NCBI GenBank assembly: GCA_934271365.1
Contig: CAKQRI010000001.1
Location: forward strand, 1 to 64,000
Direction: 5' to 3'
Length of the DNA stretch: 64,000 nucleotides
DNA from: an uncultured Spirochaetales bacterium
GTDB taxonomy: Bacteria; Spirochaetota; Spirochaetia; Sphaerochaetales; Sphaerochaetaceae
Shown: in pieces, positions 7,225-16,021 of the stretch
How positions within the stretch are numbered: the first letter of the stretch is position 1
How the letters are laid out: every line of letters starts with the position of its first letter
Notes under the pieces: model-generated
What the model was told of the DNA's origin: nothing
Database searches by the model: none
The model's input: only the letters and a program-made list of their open reading frames with translations
Made by a program: the position numbers and the translations under genes

Positions 7225-9795
7225 ATGAATTACGATAAATTTACAGTAAAGATGCAGGAAGCAATTGAGAGTGCTGCCAATCTTGCAGAGCAGGGGCAGA
7301 ACAGTGAGGTTATTCCTGCTCATATACTTCTTGCATTGACAGAGCAGAAGGACGGTGTTCTGCGTCCTCTTTTTGAAAAGTTAGGAGTTTCACCAGATAC
7401 TGTCTTAAATGAGATGCGGAGCATTATCTCCAGGCTTCCAAAGGCTTATGGAGATACTCAGAAGAATTTCTCAAGGGCATCTGCAAGAATTCTCAATGCT
7501 TGTGATAAAAGTGCTGCAGAGTTTAAGGATGAGTACATTTCTGCAGAACATTTCCTGCTATCTCTTCTAAATGATGAGTGCGAGGAAAAGGATGCTCTTA
7601 CACGTCTTGGTATCAACAGGGATTCTGTTCTTACAGCTCTCAAGAGTATAAGAGGAAATCAGAGAATAACAAATCAGGATCCTGAGAATAGCTATCAGGT
7701 ATTAGAGAAATACTGCAAGGATCTTACTAAGCTTGCAAGAGAGGATAAGCTTGATCCCGTAATCGGACGAGATGAGGAAATAAGGCGTGTTATGCAGGTT
7801 CTCTGCAGAAGAACGAAGAATAATCCTGTACTCATCGGTGAACCTGGTGTTGGTAAGACGGCTATTGTAGAAGGACTTGCCGAAAGAATTGCCAAAGGTG
7901 ATGTTCCAGAGTCTCTCTCTGATAAGCGTCTTCTTTCCCTTGATATCGGATCTCTTATTGCTGGTGCAAAATTCCGGGGAGAATTTGAGGAAAGGCTTAA
8001 GGGCGTGATAAATGAAGTCACAAAGAGTGAAGGAAGGGTAATCCTATTCATTGATGAGCTTCATACAATTGTAGGTGCAGGTGCATCAGAGGGCTCAACA
8101 GATGCTTCAAATCTTATTAAGCCAGCTCTTGCAAGAGGCGAGCTTCATGCAATAGGTGCTACAACACTTGATGAATATAGAAAGTATATTGAAAGTGATA
8201 AAGCTCTAGAGAGAAGATTCCAGCCGGTTTACACTAAAGAACCTTCTGTTGAGGATACTATTTCTATTCTCAGGGGACTGAAGCCTAAGTATGAGCTGCA
8301 TCATGGAGTCAGAATCAAGGATGAGGCCCTAGTTGCAGCTGCTACTCTCTCCGATAGATATCTTACAAACAGATTCCTTCCAGATAAGGCAATTGACCTT
8401 GTTGATGAAGCTGCGAGCCAGATTAAGATGGAGATTGAGAGTCAGCCAGCAGAACTTGATGCACTTCAGCGGAAGATGCTTCAGCTTAATATCGAAAAGC
8501 AGGCACTCTCTAAAGAAGATGACCAGGCTTCTAAGGATAGGCTTGCTAAGATTGAGGGTGAACTTGCTGAGTACAAGACCAAATATGATGCAATGCATCT
8601 TGAATGGCAGAATGAACGTGGTGCTATTCTTGCTCTCAGAGAGAAAAAGGCTGAGCTTGAAAAGCTGCAGAATGAAGAGAATGCTGCAGAGCGTGATGGC
8701 GATCTGAACACAGCTGCTATGATTAAGCATGGCAAGATGCCAGCTCTTAAGAAAGAGATAGCAGAGGCTGAGGCTAAGGTCAGCAATTTCACAGGTGAGG
8801 ATGGAAGACTCCTAAGAGAGGAAGTCACAGAGGATGATATTGCAAAGATCGTATCAGAGTGGACAGGAGTTCCTGTTGCAAAGATGATGAGCTCTGAGAT
8901 GGCTAAATATGTCAATCTTGAAGATACACTTTCAAAAGAGGTAATCGGACAGGAAGAGGCTATAAAGGCCGTATCAAATGCTATCAGAAGAAACAAGGCG
9001 GGAATAAGTGATGAGCATAGGCCTCTTGGATCATTCCTTTTCGCTGGCCCTACAGGTGTAGGTAAGACTCTGCTTGCTAAGGTTCTGGCCTCTTTCCTCT
9101 TTGATGATGAGAAGGCCCTTACTCGTATTGATATGAGTGAGTACATGGAAAAGTATTCAGTCTCTAGGCTTATTGGAGCGCCTCCTGGATATGTTGGCTA
9201 TGATCAGGGAGGACAGCTTACTGAAGTTGTCAGAAGAAGGCCTTATTCTGTTATTCTCTTTGATGAGATAGAAAAGGCTCATCCTGATGTATTCAATATT
9301 CTGCTTCAGGTGCTTGATGATGGAAGGCTCACAGATGGACAGGGTAGAGTGGTTGATTTCACAAATACAATCATAATCATGACCTCAAATCTTGGAAGTG
9401 AGTATATTCTGAAGGACCCTGAGCATTCTAGAGATGCAGTAATGGAGACAATACACCACGCATTCAAGCCTGAATTCATCAACAGAATAGATGAGATTGT
9501 AATATTCAATCCTCTTGGAGAAGAGCAGATTAAGTCTATTGTTCATCTGCAGCTTGGCACTCTTAAGAGCAGACTTGAGAAGAAAGGCTATTCTTTCTCA
9601 TGGACTCCTGATGTTGAGAACTACATCGCAGAAGCTGGATTTGATCCTGCATTTGGTGCAAGACCGATTAGGCGATGCATCCAGAATGATCTTGAGAACG
9701 AACTTTCTAAGGAACTTCTTGCCGGAAAGCTATCTATTGCACATCCAATTAAGGCTTCTGTCGAGAATGGAAAGATCAGTCTCAGATCTGAGTAA
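7225..9795 (+). CDS. clpB: ATP-dependent disaggregase ClpB
   Basis: 856 residues, the usual ClpB length. Order: N-terminal Clp repeat domain (1-150), first AAA+ module with [13 protein letters not shown] and [10 protein letters not shown], the long coiled-coil middle domain (about 400-530) that separates ClpB from ClpA/C, then the second AAA+ module with [12 protein letters not shown] and the ClpB C-terminal domain. It works with DnaK/DnaJ/GrpE (encoded at 58-62 kb) to resolubilise aggregated proteins. GGAGG lies 8 bases before the ATG. I see no CIRCE element upstream. Its last 66 bases overlap the convergent nucleotidyltransferase gene. Confidence 0.97.
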   Translation: MNYDKFTVKMQEAIESAANLAEQGQNSEVIPAHILLALTEQKDGVLRPLFEKLGVSPDTVLNEMRSIISRLPKAYGDTQKNFSRASARILNACDKSAAEFKDEYISAEHFLLSLLNDECEEKDALTRLGINRDSVLTALKSIRGNQRITNQDPENSYQVLEKYCKDLTKLAREDKLDPVIGRDEEIRRVMQVLCRRTKNNPVLIGEPGVGKTAIVEGLAERIAKGDVPESLSDKRLLSLDIGSLIAGAKFRGEFEERLKGVINEVTKSEGRVILFIDELHTIVGAGASEGSTDASNLIKPALARGELHAIGATTLDEYRKYIESDKALERRFQPVYTKEPSVEDTISILRGLKPKYELHHGVRIKDEALVAAATLSDRYLTNRFLPDKAIDLVDEAASQIKMEIESQPAELDALQRKMLQLNIEKQALSKEDDQASKDRLAKIEGELAEYKTKYDAMHLEWQNERGAILALREKKAELEKLQNEENAAERDGDLNTAAMIKHGKMPALKKEIAEAEAKVSNFTGEDGRLLREEVTEDDIAKIVSEWTGVPVAKMMSSEMAKYVNLEDTLSKEVIGQEEAIKAVSNAIRRNKAGISDEHRPLGSFLFAGPTGVGKTLLAKVLASFLFDDEKALTRIDMSEYMEKYSVSRLIGAPPGYVGYDQGGQLTEVVRRRPYSVILFDEIEKAHPDVFNILLQVLDDGRLTDGQGRVVDFTNTIIIMTSNLGSEYILKDPEHSRDAVMETIHHAFKPEFINRIDEIVIFNPLGEEQIKSIVHLQLGTLKSRLEKKGYSFSWTPDVENYIAEAGFDPAFGARPIRRCIQNDLENELSKELLAGKLSIAHPIKASVENGKISLRSE

Positions 9796-10344
9796 TGAAT
9801 CATAACGGTCTGCCGTATCTATATCAAAGACGGTTCCAATTGAGCCTTTGATAAATGAAAGCTGAACTGTTTTATTGAATTCCTTCATATTGCCGGGAAA
9901 GGAGAGAATCCTTTCCCGGTATTTTCTTTTATAAGCAATCGGGTGTCCTGGAATTGCATTGTAAATAGGCCTCACACATTCGCTAAATGATAGAGCATTG
10001 AAGATTGATTCGAAATCGTTTTTCAGAAGAAGTGGCAGATCACCCGGCACAAAAGCAAAATCGTCATCAGAAGCTTCTAGACCGCATTTTATAGAGCTCA
10101 TCTGTCCTTTCTCGAAATCTTTATTGAATGCAATCTGGCATCTATATGGGCTTATAGCTGCTTCTATAGCATTCCTTTCATTGCCTAAAACTACAATTAT
10201 TTTATCTGATAGCGGATATGCTTGCTCTATTACATGTGAAATTAGAGGCTTCCCTTTATACTGGAGGAGCATTTTATTGCATCCCATTCTGCTTGATAGT
10301 CCTGCTGCCAGAATTATTGTTGTCATATTCAGATGATATATCAT
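9730..10344 (-). CDS. MocA-like nucleotidyltransferase (NTP_transf_3 family)
   Basis: 204 residues. The N-terminal [10 protein letters not shown] is the nucleotide-binding loop of the MobA/MocA family, followed by [12 protein letters not shown], and FVPGDLPLL gives the metal-binding Asp. Relatives transfer CMP or GMP to molybdopterin, or act with selenium-dependent molybdenum hydroxylases. No molybdenum-cofactor or hydroxylase gene is nearby, so the acceptor is uncertain. The start used has AAGGA about 6 bases upstream; an ATG six codons later is an alternative. The 3' end runs 66 bases into clpB on the opposite strand. Confidence 0.85.
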   Translation of the reverse strand: MIYHLNMTTIILAAGLSSRMGCNKMLLQYKGKPLISHVIEQAYPLSDKIIVVLGNERNAIEAAISPYRCQIAFNKDFEKGQMSSIKCGLEASDDDFAFVPGDLPLLLKNDFESIFNALSFSECVRPIYNAIPGHPIAYKRKYRERILSFPGNMKEFNKTVQLSFIKGSIGTVFDIDTADRYDSLLRSETDLSILDRSLNWMCNR

Positions 10345-10391
10345 TAATATCCTTTATTCACAATAAATGATAAAAGCAGTAGGATTTCACC

Positions 10392-11069
10392 ATGTTTGTG
10401 ACTTTTATTAATGCGTTTTCAGTTGTTTTAGGTGGCCTTGCTGGCCTTGCTCTCAGGAAGCATATCTCTGAAAACTTTAAAGAAATAGTTATGATTTCTG
10501 CTGGGCTTGTAACGCTCATCCTTGGTCTTGCCATGTGCATGAATACAGAAGCCGAGACTCTTCCCCTTCTTTTTTCTCTGATCATAGGTGGATTTGTTGG
10601 ATATGCCATTAAAATAGAAGATAAAGTTGCTTCAATAGGAAGAGACAATGGCTCTGGCAGTTCTATCGGAATTGGGTTCCTGAATTCATCAGTTCTCTTC
10701 TGCTCGGGTGCGATGAGCATAGTCGGTTCGATTAATGCAGGCCTTCATGGGGATGACAATCTGATTCTCATAAAATCTGTAATGGATGGGTTTATGGCTG
10801 TAGTGCTTGCATCTGCATATGGAGCAGGTGTGCTTCTGTCTGCTATTGCCATTATTGTGTATCAGGGATTTTTCGTGTTAGCTAGCTCGCTCATGTCAGA
10901 TCTGCTTGGCGATTCGGGCATTGCATATATTGCTGCTGCAGGGGGCTATCTTCTTCTGATGATTTCCCTTAATCTCCTTAACATAAAGAAAATCAAGACT
11001 GCAAATTTCATACCAGCTTTGGTCCTTTCTCCGATTCTTGGCAGCCTTTATGCTTTAATTGATTTATAA
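10392..11069 (+). CDS. DUF554 family membrane protein
   Basis: 225 residues with about six or seven hydrophobic segments. The opening FINAFSVVLGGLAGL, the SAGLVTLILGLAMCM stretch and the LLFSLIIGGFVGY segment with a following short loop are the DUF554 (YqgA/YdfK-like) pattern. The family is an inner-membrane protein of unknown function, possibly a transporter. AGGAT precedes the ATG by 7 bases. It starts 47 bases from the divergent nucleotidyltransferase and is followed 13 bases later by the macro-like gene, probably as an operon. Confidence 0.88.
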   Translation: MFVTFINAFSVVLGGLAGLALRKHISENFKEIVMISAGLVTLILGLAMCMNTEAETLPLLFSLIIGGFVGYAIKIEDKVASIGRDNGSGSSIGIGFLNSSVLFCSGAMSIVGSINAGLHGDDNLILIKSVMDGFMAVVLASAYGAGVLLSAIAIIVYQGFFVLASSLMSDLLGDSGIAYIAAAGGYLLLMISLNLLNIKKIKTANFIPALVLSPILGSLYALIDL

Positions 11070-11082
11070 GGAAGAATGATAT

Positions 11083-11811
11083 ATGCGAAATAGAAGAGAT
11101 ATAGCATTTCTGAAGACAGTTGTTGATAATATCATCAATAATCCTTCATCTGACTATGATGATACGCTTTTCCATGTTCTTCTTACTCTCGGTGAATTGG
11201 AGAAGGAAGCAATGCTGGATGGTGAGATTACCGATAATGAAAAGCATTATATCAAAGTGAGTCTAGATTGTGGCGACACAGGAGAATATAGGTCTTTTAA
11301 GAGTATCCTGCTTGGTTTTGCAGATTGCTATTCAGCTTATGATGGCTTTGCTCTTGGCCCTCTGCTGATAGAGAAGGATTTCATAGAAGAGATTGTCTCT
11401 GCAATTGGCATATCTTCTGTAAGCGTTACAGTTGATGATATATCGAAGTTTGAGGGCGATGTTATTGTGAAAGCAGTGGAAGCCTTGGAGTCACTACCTC
11501 CCGGTAATACTGTGATAGATATCGCTGATGATGACTGCTGCTCTGATTATGTGATATATGCAGCACTTCCCGACACCCCAGATAAGATGCAGTTATCCTC
11601 TTGCTATTTCAATGCGCTTCGCATATTGAGAGAACGTAATCTTCATACTATTGCCTTCTCATCGCTGAAATGCAGAGGCTTTTCAGAGAAAGAATCTGCA
11701 GATATAGCTGAATCTACAATTGATACATGTCTGGAGATGTGGCAGGATTATTTCTTCTCTGTTGTATTCTGTGTTTCTGATGATAGCGAGTTCAGAACAT
11801 ACACTGAATAG
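11083..11811 (+). CDS. Uncharacterised protein with a C-terminal degenerate macro-like domain
   Basis: 242 residues. The first 110 residues are mostly helical and unrecognised. From about residue 113 the order of elements follows a macro domain: VSVTVDDISKFEGDVIVKA resembles the domain's opening strand and DIT..DAIVNA helix, then DYVIYAALPD, then SSCYFNALRILRERNLHTIA and a final strand VVFCVSDDSEF. The loop after the first helix (normally with a glycine-rich segment binding ADP-ribose) is deleted and the second glycine loop (IStG.fG) reads SSLKCRGF. It may no longer bind ADP-ribose. AAGGA lies about 10 bases before the ATG; probably co-transcribed with the DUF554 gene. Confidence 0.6.
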   Translation: MRNRRDIAFLKTVVDNIINNPSSDYDDTLFHVLLTLGELEKEAMLDGEITDNEKHYIKVSLDCGDTGEYRSFKSILLGFADCYSAYDGFALGPLLIEKDFIEEIVSAIGISSVSVTVDDISKFEGDVIVKAVEALESLPPGNTVIDIADDDCCSDYVIYAALPDTPDKMQLSSCYFNALRILRERNLHTIAFSSLKCRGFSEKESADIAESTIDTCLEMWQDYFFSVVFCVSDDSEFRTYTE

Positions 11812-11812
11812 A

Positions 11813-11841
11813 AGAGCCTGCAGTCTATAGACTGAGGCTCT
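11813..11841. terminator. Stem-loop between convergent genes
   Basis: AGAGCC (11813-11818) pairs with GGCTCT (11836-11841), with an inner CAGTCT/AGACTG pairing. It lies directly between the macro-like gene and the convergent glgP stop. Neither side has a clear T tract, so termination efficiency is uncertain. Confidence 0.5.
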
Positions 11842-11851
11842 AAGATTGCTA

Positions 11852-14365
11852 TCAGTTCGTCTTTCTTGCATCTTCCAGAACAGAATCTGTTTTGGATTTC
11901 TTTACATGGCATGGCTTGATGTGCCATATCTCATCTGCATATTCCTTAATTGTCCTATCGGAAGAGAACTTAGCAGAAGATGCAATGTTTATTACAGCCT
12001 TCTTATTCCATTCTTCTTTGCTGTCTCTGTAAAGAGCTGCAGCTTCTTCATGTCTGTCATGGTACATTCTGAGATCTGCAAATAGATAATATCTATCGCC
12101 ATATTCAAGAAGAGATTTCCTGAGAGGCTCTAAGATGTTTGGTTCATTTATATTGAAATATCCGGAGTCAATAAGTGAAAGCATTGATTTTATCTCTTCA
12201 TCGCCATATGCCCATTCCTGAGGATTATATGATGAACTCAATGCAGCAATCTCTTCTTCTGTATGTCCGAATATGAAGATGTTATCTTTTCCTACCTGTT
12301 CTGCAATCTCTACATTAGCTCCATCTAGGGTTCCGATTGTGAGAGCTCCATTGCACATGAATTTCATGTTTCCTGTACCTGAAGCCTCAGTTCCTGCTGT
12401 AGATATCTGTTCTGATATATTTGTTGCAGGTATTATGCTTTCTGCCATTGTCACCCTGTAATTAGGCATGAAATGCACCTGGAGTACTTTGTTTACCTGG
12501 CTATCTGAGTTGATGACTCTTGCTATGTTGTTGATGAATTTTATGATCAGCTTTGCATTCACATATCCTGGAGCAGCTTTTCCTCCAAAGAGGTAAGTGG
12601 TAGGAGTAAAGTTCTCGAGATATGCTCTGTCATTCTTCATCCTGTTGTAGATCATTATTATGTTGAGAGCATTCAGAAGCTGTCTCTTATACTCATGGAT
12701 TCTCTTTACCTGAACGTCGATGAGTGTATCAGGATTGATTATTATCCCTGAATCCTTTTTCAGGAATTCAGCAGCATTCAGCTTAGCCTGATATTTTATG
12801 TCAGCAAATTTATCTACAAATGCAGAATCTTCAGCATAAGGTCTGAGCTTTTCGATTTCGTTGTAGTCTGAGATCCAGTTCTTACCTATTGCATCTGTTA
12901 TCAGATCTGCAAGTCCTGGGTTTGCATCAAGAAGCCAGCGGCGCTGTGTGATTCCATTTGTCTTATTATTGAACCTTTCAGGATAGATTGCGGCAAATTC
13001 TGGGAACATTGTTTTTACAAGAAGCTCTGAATGAAGTGCTGCTACGCCATTTGTTGAATGGCTCCCGATAATTGAAAGGTTTGCCATTCTTACCTGTTTG
13101 GGGTTGGATTCCTCAATTATCGATACCTTTGCGATCTTATCATTCTGCATAGGAAAATATGCTATAGCTTTCTCTATGAAGCGCTGATTGATTTCATAAA
13201 TAATCTGAAGATGACGTGGAAGTATGCTCTCAATCATTGGAAGAGGCCATTTTTCAAGAGCCTCTGGCATGAGCGTATGGTTTGTGTAGCCCATAGTATT
13301 CACTGTGATATTCCAGGCTTCATCCCAGCCTAGTCCTTCCTGGTCTATAAGTATTCTCATGAGCTCTGGTACGGCTAGGGAAGGGTGGGTATCATTTAGC
13401 TGGATAGCTGCTTCTTCTGGGAATTTTGCCCAATTGTAACCCGGGAATCTCTTGAATCTTCTGACAATATCCTGCAGTGAGCATGATACGAAGAAATACT
13501 GCTGCTTGAGCCTCAGCTCTTTTCCCATATAGAGTGTGTCGTTAGGGTATAGAACCTGTGAAAGTGTTTCCGCATTGATTTTCTTTCTGACGGCTTCCGT
13601 ATAATCACCGCTGTTGAATTCCTGGAATGAGAACCCATCCGGAGACTGGGCAGACCATAGCCTTAATGTGTTTATTGTCTTTCCTCCATATCCGACAATA
13701 GGTGTATCATAGGCCATTCCATTTACCATTTCAGAAGGCACCCATTTATATATATCCCTTCCATTTTCCCTGAGCTGTTTTACCTCTCCACCAAAGTAAA
13801 CAGGGTAGACCAGGTCAGGTCTTTTCAGTTCCCATGGATTCCCATCTTTGAGCCAGTTGTCCGGCTGCTCTGCCTGCCAGCCATTCTTTATCTGCTGTCT
13901 GAATATTCCATAGTTGTATCTGATTCCATATCCATAAGCTGGAAGCTCAAGTGTTGCAAGAGAGTCCATGAAGCAGGCTGCAAGACGTCCAAGACCTCCG
14001 TTGCCAAGACCAGCATCTGGTTCTACTGCCTCAAGTTCTTTGTAGTCATATCCTAAAGATTCTAGTGCATCCTTAACATTCTTCTCTATTCCGAGATTGA
14101 TTATATTGTTGGACATTGCTCTGCCCATTAGGAATTCTAGTGATAGATAGTAAACTCTCTTTGAGTGATTCTGTCTCTGAGTCTTCCTTGATAAATCCCA
14201 CTGATGGATGATTCTATCTCTGATCGCATAAGCAATAGCCTGATATCTTCCTTCTTCTGTAGTATGGTATACATCTGCATCCTGATTGTATTTCAGCTGC
14301 TCTGCAAAATCTTTTGCAATATCCTTAGTTGTAAGTCCGTATCTTGTACGATCTTCGCTTGCCAT
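11852..14365 (-). CDS. glgP: Glycogen/starch phosphorylase
   Basis: 837 residues, a standard GT35 phosphorylase. It releases glucose 1-phosphate from glycogen or maltodextrin ends. The pyridoxal-phosphate site is EASGTGNMKFMCNGALTIGT with the Schiff-base lysine, and VKRIHEYKRQLLN and NGITQRRWL are further family motifs. The start is set by AGGAG six bases before the ATG on the minus strand. No other glycogen gene is adjacent, so it is a single-gene unit for polysaccharide breakdown. Confidence 0.97.
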   Translation of the reverse strand: MASEDRTRYGLTTKDIAKDFAEQLKYNQDADVYHTTEEGRYQAIAYAIRDRIIHQWDLSRKTQRQNHSKRVYYLSLEFLMGRAMSNNIINLGIEKNVKDALESLGYDYKELEAVEPDAGLGNGGLGRLAACFMDSLATLELPAYGYGIRYNYGIFRQQIKNGWQAEQPDNWLKDGNPWELKRPDLVYPVYFGGEVKQLRENGRDIYKWVPSEMVNGMAYDTPIVGYGGKTINTLRLWSAQSPDGFSFQEFNSGDYTEAVRKKINAETLSQVLYPNDTLYMGKELRLKQQYFFVSCSLQDIVRRFKRFPGYNWAKFPEEAAIQLNDTHPSLAVPELMRILIDQEGLGWDEAWNITVNTMGYTNHTLMPEALEKWPLPMIESILPRHLQIIYEINQRFIEKAIAYFPMQNDKIAKVSIIEESNPKQVRMANLSIIGSHSTNGVAALHSELLVKTMFPEFAAIYPERFNNKTNGITQRRWLLDANPGLADLITDAIGKNWISDYNEIEKLRPYAEDSAFVDKFADIKYQAKLNAAEFLKKDSGIIINPDTLIDVQVKRIHEYKRQLLNALNIIMIYNRMKNDRAYLENFTPTTYLFGGKAAPGYVNAKLIIKFINNIARVINSDSQVNKVLQVHFMPNYRVTMAESIIPATNISEQISTAGTEASGTGNMKFMCNGALTIGTLDGANVEIAEQVGKDNIFIFGHTEEEIAALSSSYNPQEWAYGDEEIKSMLSLIDSGYFNINEPNILEPLRKSLLEYGDRYYLFADLRMYHDRHEEAAALYRDSKEEWNKKAVINIASSAKFSSDRTIKEYADEIWHIKPCHVKKSKTDSVLEDARKTN

Positions 14366-14547
14366 GAAAAGCTCCTTTAATTAGGTTATATGCATTTTTA
14401 TCATAGTTAATTTTAAATGATATATTCAATAACGAAAGTTGTATTAAAACAAAAGCCATTAGCTCTTAATTGTGGATTTAGGGCTGGATTATTTAAATAT
14501 AATGTGTTATTCTTAAAATATCGTTATTAGGCCACAAGGGTATTTTG

Positions 14548-14579
14548 CGTGTTTATGCTGTTTTTTCAGCATTAATACG
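14548..14579. other. Isolated long stem-loop in the glgP / tRNA-Thr intergenic region
   Basis: A 13-bp stem with one mismatch and one G-T pair (14548-14560 with 14567-14579) encloses a T6 loop, in the 295-base gap between the divergent glgP and the tRNA-Thr gene. It lies just upstream of a TTGACA promoter. The remaining gap (14366-14547) is AT-rich and I see nothing else in it beyond the presumed glgP promoter. Confidence 0.4.
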
Positions 14580-14589
14580 TATGATTGTA

Positions 14590-14618
14590 TTGACAAAGAT
14601 TAATTTACTTTGTTAAAT
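14590..14618 (+). promoter_or_regulatory. Promoter of the tRNA-Thr / rpmG / tRNA-Trp / secE / nusG transcript
   Basis: TTGACA (14590-14595), a 17-base spacer and TTAAAT (14613-14618). The predicted start is about 35 bases before tRNA-Thr. It is the best sigma-70-type match before this stable-RNA and translation-gene cluster. Confidence 0.7.
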
Positions 14619-14660
14619 TTTTCTTTGCATGTTTGCATCATGCTAGCGATGATGTGCAGT

Positions 14661-14733
14661 GCCCTTGTAGCTCAGTCGGTAGAGCACCACCATGGTAAGG
14701 TGGGGGTCAGCGGTTCAAATCCGCTCGAGGGCT
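14661..14733 (+). tRNA. tRNA-Thr (anticodon GGT)
   Basis: Acceptor GCCCTTG pairs with CGAGGGC, D stem GCTC/GAGC, anticodon stem CCACC/GGTGG with loop ATGGTAA (anticodon GGT, decoding ACC/ACT), T arm AGCGG-TTCAAAT-CCGCT. CCA is not encoded. A T run begins two bases after the tRNA, but rpmG follows 45 bases later and is probably partly co-transcribed. Confidence 0.95.
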
Positions 14734-14777
14734 CTTTTTTATCTAAAGCTGACGGATAACGTCTAGGAGAAGGAATT

Positions 14778-14957
14778 ATGGCAAGTTCTAAGAAGAAAGG
14801 CCCAGTAGAGAAAATTGCTCTTCAGTGCACAGAGTGTAAGCAGAAGAATTACACAACTGAAAAGAATCGTCGTAACACACCAGGGAAGCTTGAGCTTATG
14901 AAGTACTGCAAGTTTGAGCACAAGCATACTCTGCATCGTGAGACAAAGATCAAATAA
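14778..14957 (+). CDS. rpmG: 50S ribosomal protein L33
   Basis: 59 residues, starting after AGGAGAAGG. The zinc-ribbon has Cys17 and Cys20 (CTEC) and Cys44, but the usual fourth ligand is replaced: the expected KYCxxC reads KYCKFEHK, with Glu47 then His48. Zinc may therefore be bound by His48 or lost. The KHTLHRETK tail is typical of L33. It lies between tRNA-Thr and tRNA-Trp, the common rpmG-trnW-secE-nusG order. Confidence 0.95.
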   Translation: MASSKKKGPVEKIALQCTECKQKNYTTEKNRRNTPGKLELMKYCKFEHKHTLHRETKIK

Positions 14958-14976
14958 TATAGAGGATCTGACTAAG

Positions 14977-15081
14977 AATTCGAGGTATGAGTAGGCCGAT
15001 AGCTCCAACGGTTAGAGCACTGGTCTCCAAAACCGGGTGTTGGGAGTTCGAATCTCTCTCGGCCTGCTGATACCTCGAATT
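14977..15081 (+). repeat. 12-bp perfect inverted repeat enclosing tRNA-Trp
   Basis: AATTCGAGGTAT (14977-14988) and its exact complement ATACCTCGAATT (15070-15081) stand 4 bases from each end of the mature tRNA-Trp. In RNA they would extend the acceptor stem and close the tRNA in a long helix, a likely processing signal. The right arm runs into five T before the secE SD. Confidence 0.85.
14993..15066 (+). tRNA. tRNA-Trp (anticodon CCA)
   Basis: Acceptor AGGCCGA pairs with TCGGCCT, D stem GCTC/GAGC, anticodon stem CTGGT/ACCGG with loop CTCCAAA (anticodon CCA), T arm GGGAG-TTCGAAT-CTCTC, discriminator G. CCA is not encoded. It precedes secE, the usual bacterial position. Confidence 0.95.
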
Positions 15082-15101
15082 TTTGTACTAAGGAGTACCA
15101 A

Positions 15102-15281
15102 ATGAAGAAAATCGGAAGATATTTCAAGGAATGCAGGCTTGAGATGAAGAAGGTCTCTTGGCCTAACAGACAGGCTGTTCTGCATTCAACTTGGGTAGTA
15201 ATCATTTCTACTTTAGTCTTTGCGGTTGTACTTGGACTTGTTGATACTGTTCTTGGTCTTTTACTCGATCTGATCTTCTAA
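15102..15281 (+). CDS. secE: Preprotein translocase subunit SecE
   Basis: 59 residues, the short single-span form. An amphipathic N-terminal part with the conserved EMKKVSWPNRQ segment is followed by one transmembrane helix (about residues 31-56). It clamps SecY (encoded at 38.5 kb) in the membrane translocon. AAGGAG is 6 bases before the ATG, and nusG starts 10 bases after the stop. Confidence 0.96.
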   Translation: MKKIGRYFKECRLEMKKVSWPNRQAVLHSTWVVIISTLVFAVVLGLVDTVLGLLLDLIF

Positions 15282-15291
15282 GGACGGAAAA

Positions 15292-15864
15292 ATGGAAAAG
15301 GGCTGGTACGTAGTACATACATATTCAGGATACGAGCAGAAGATTGAAAGAATAATCAATAAGCTTCGCGAGAATGATCCAGAGTTTAGTCTTCATTGCA
15401 CGGGTGTTTCTGTTCCTATGGAGACTGTTAATGTTCTTACTGAAAAAGGTGAGAAGAAGACTGAGCTCAAGAAGGTTCTCCCCGGATATATTCTTGTTGA
15501 GCTTGACCTTGGCGAAGATACATGGCGGGCAACAACTGCAACGATTGCAAGAATTCAGGGGGTAACTGGTTTTTTGACGGCAGACAAGACAGGAAAGAAC
15601 CCACCAAAGCCGCTTTCAGCTAGAGAACATAATGAAATCTTGGTTCGTACCGGAGCAGTACCTGAAGAGAAATCATTTAGACCTAAGCAGGATTTCAATA
15701 AGGGTGAAGAGGTCAGAGTTACAGCTGGTCCTTTTGCTTCCTTTAATGGTACTATTGATGATATCGACCTTCAGAAGGGAAGACTTCGTCTTTCAGTTCA
15801 GATTTTTGGTCGATCAACACCTGTTGAAGTTGATTTCACACAGGTAGAAAGGATTCCTGTCTGA
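15292..15864 (+). CDS. nusG: Transcription termination/antitermination factor NusG
   Basis: 190 residues. The N-terminal NGN domain opens with KGWYVVHTYSGYEQK, contacts the RNA polymerase clamp and carries LPGYILVEL; the C-terminal KOW domain (about 132-190) has VTAGPFASFNGTIDDID. It couples polymerase to the ribosome or Rho. It sits in the conserved secE-nusG-rplK order and is followed by a hairpin. Confidence 0.97.
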   Translation: MEKGWYVVHTYSGYEQKIERIINKLRENDPEFSLHCTGVSVPMETVNVLTEKGEKKTELKKVLPGYILVELDLGEDTWRATTATIARIQGVTGFLTADKTGKNPPKPLSAREHNEILVRTGAVPEEKSFRPKQDFNKGEEVRVTAGPFASFNGTIDDIDLQKGRLRLSVQIFGRSTPVEVDFTQVERIPV

Positions 15865-15887
15865 GAAGACAGGTGTCTTAGTTTTTT
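15856..15887 (+). terminator. Partial terminator after nusG
   Basis: CCTGTCT (15856-15862) pairs with AGACAGG (15867-15873) around GAGA, overlapping the nusG stop; a competing stem AAGAC/GTCTT (15866-15879) is followed by a T6 run at 15882-15887. The two cannot form together, so this may be an attenuator controlling readthrough into rplK. Confidence 0.6.
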
Positions 15888-15926
15888 ATTATCTTAATTT
15901 AAAAAATCTCCCTTGCTAAGTTTTAG

Positions 15927-15966
15927 TGAGGTGGGAGCCCACCGTATGGTGAGCGTTAATACCAGC
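15927..15966 (+). promoter_or_regulatory. Ribosomal protein L1 binding site in the rplK leader (23S rRNA mimic)
   Basis: GAGGTGGGAG, a small hairpin (CCACC-GTAT-GGTGA) and then GTTAATACCAG repeat the order and sequence of the L1-stalk site of 23S rRNA (GGUGGGAG, hairpin, AAAUACCA). Such leader mimics let free L1 repress translation of the L11-L1 mRNA. It is 56 bases upstream of the rplK start and rplA is the next gene. Confidence 0.72.
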
Positions 15967-16021
15967 GCGGAATTTGAAATATCAGTCAACTCAGACTAAG
16001 TTCCGGCGTAAGGAGAAAAAA

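Noticed and set aside
9998..10336. 112-codon plus-strand ORF
   Set aside because: It is the antisense shadow of the MocA-like gene, which has family motifs.
15974..16021. Upstream in-frame start for rplK
   Set aside because: The extra residues do not match L11 and the SD supports ATG 16022.
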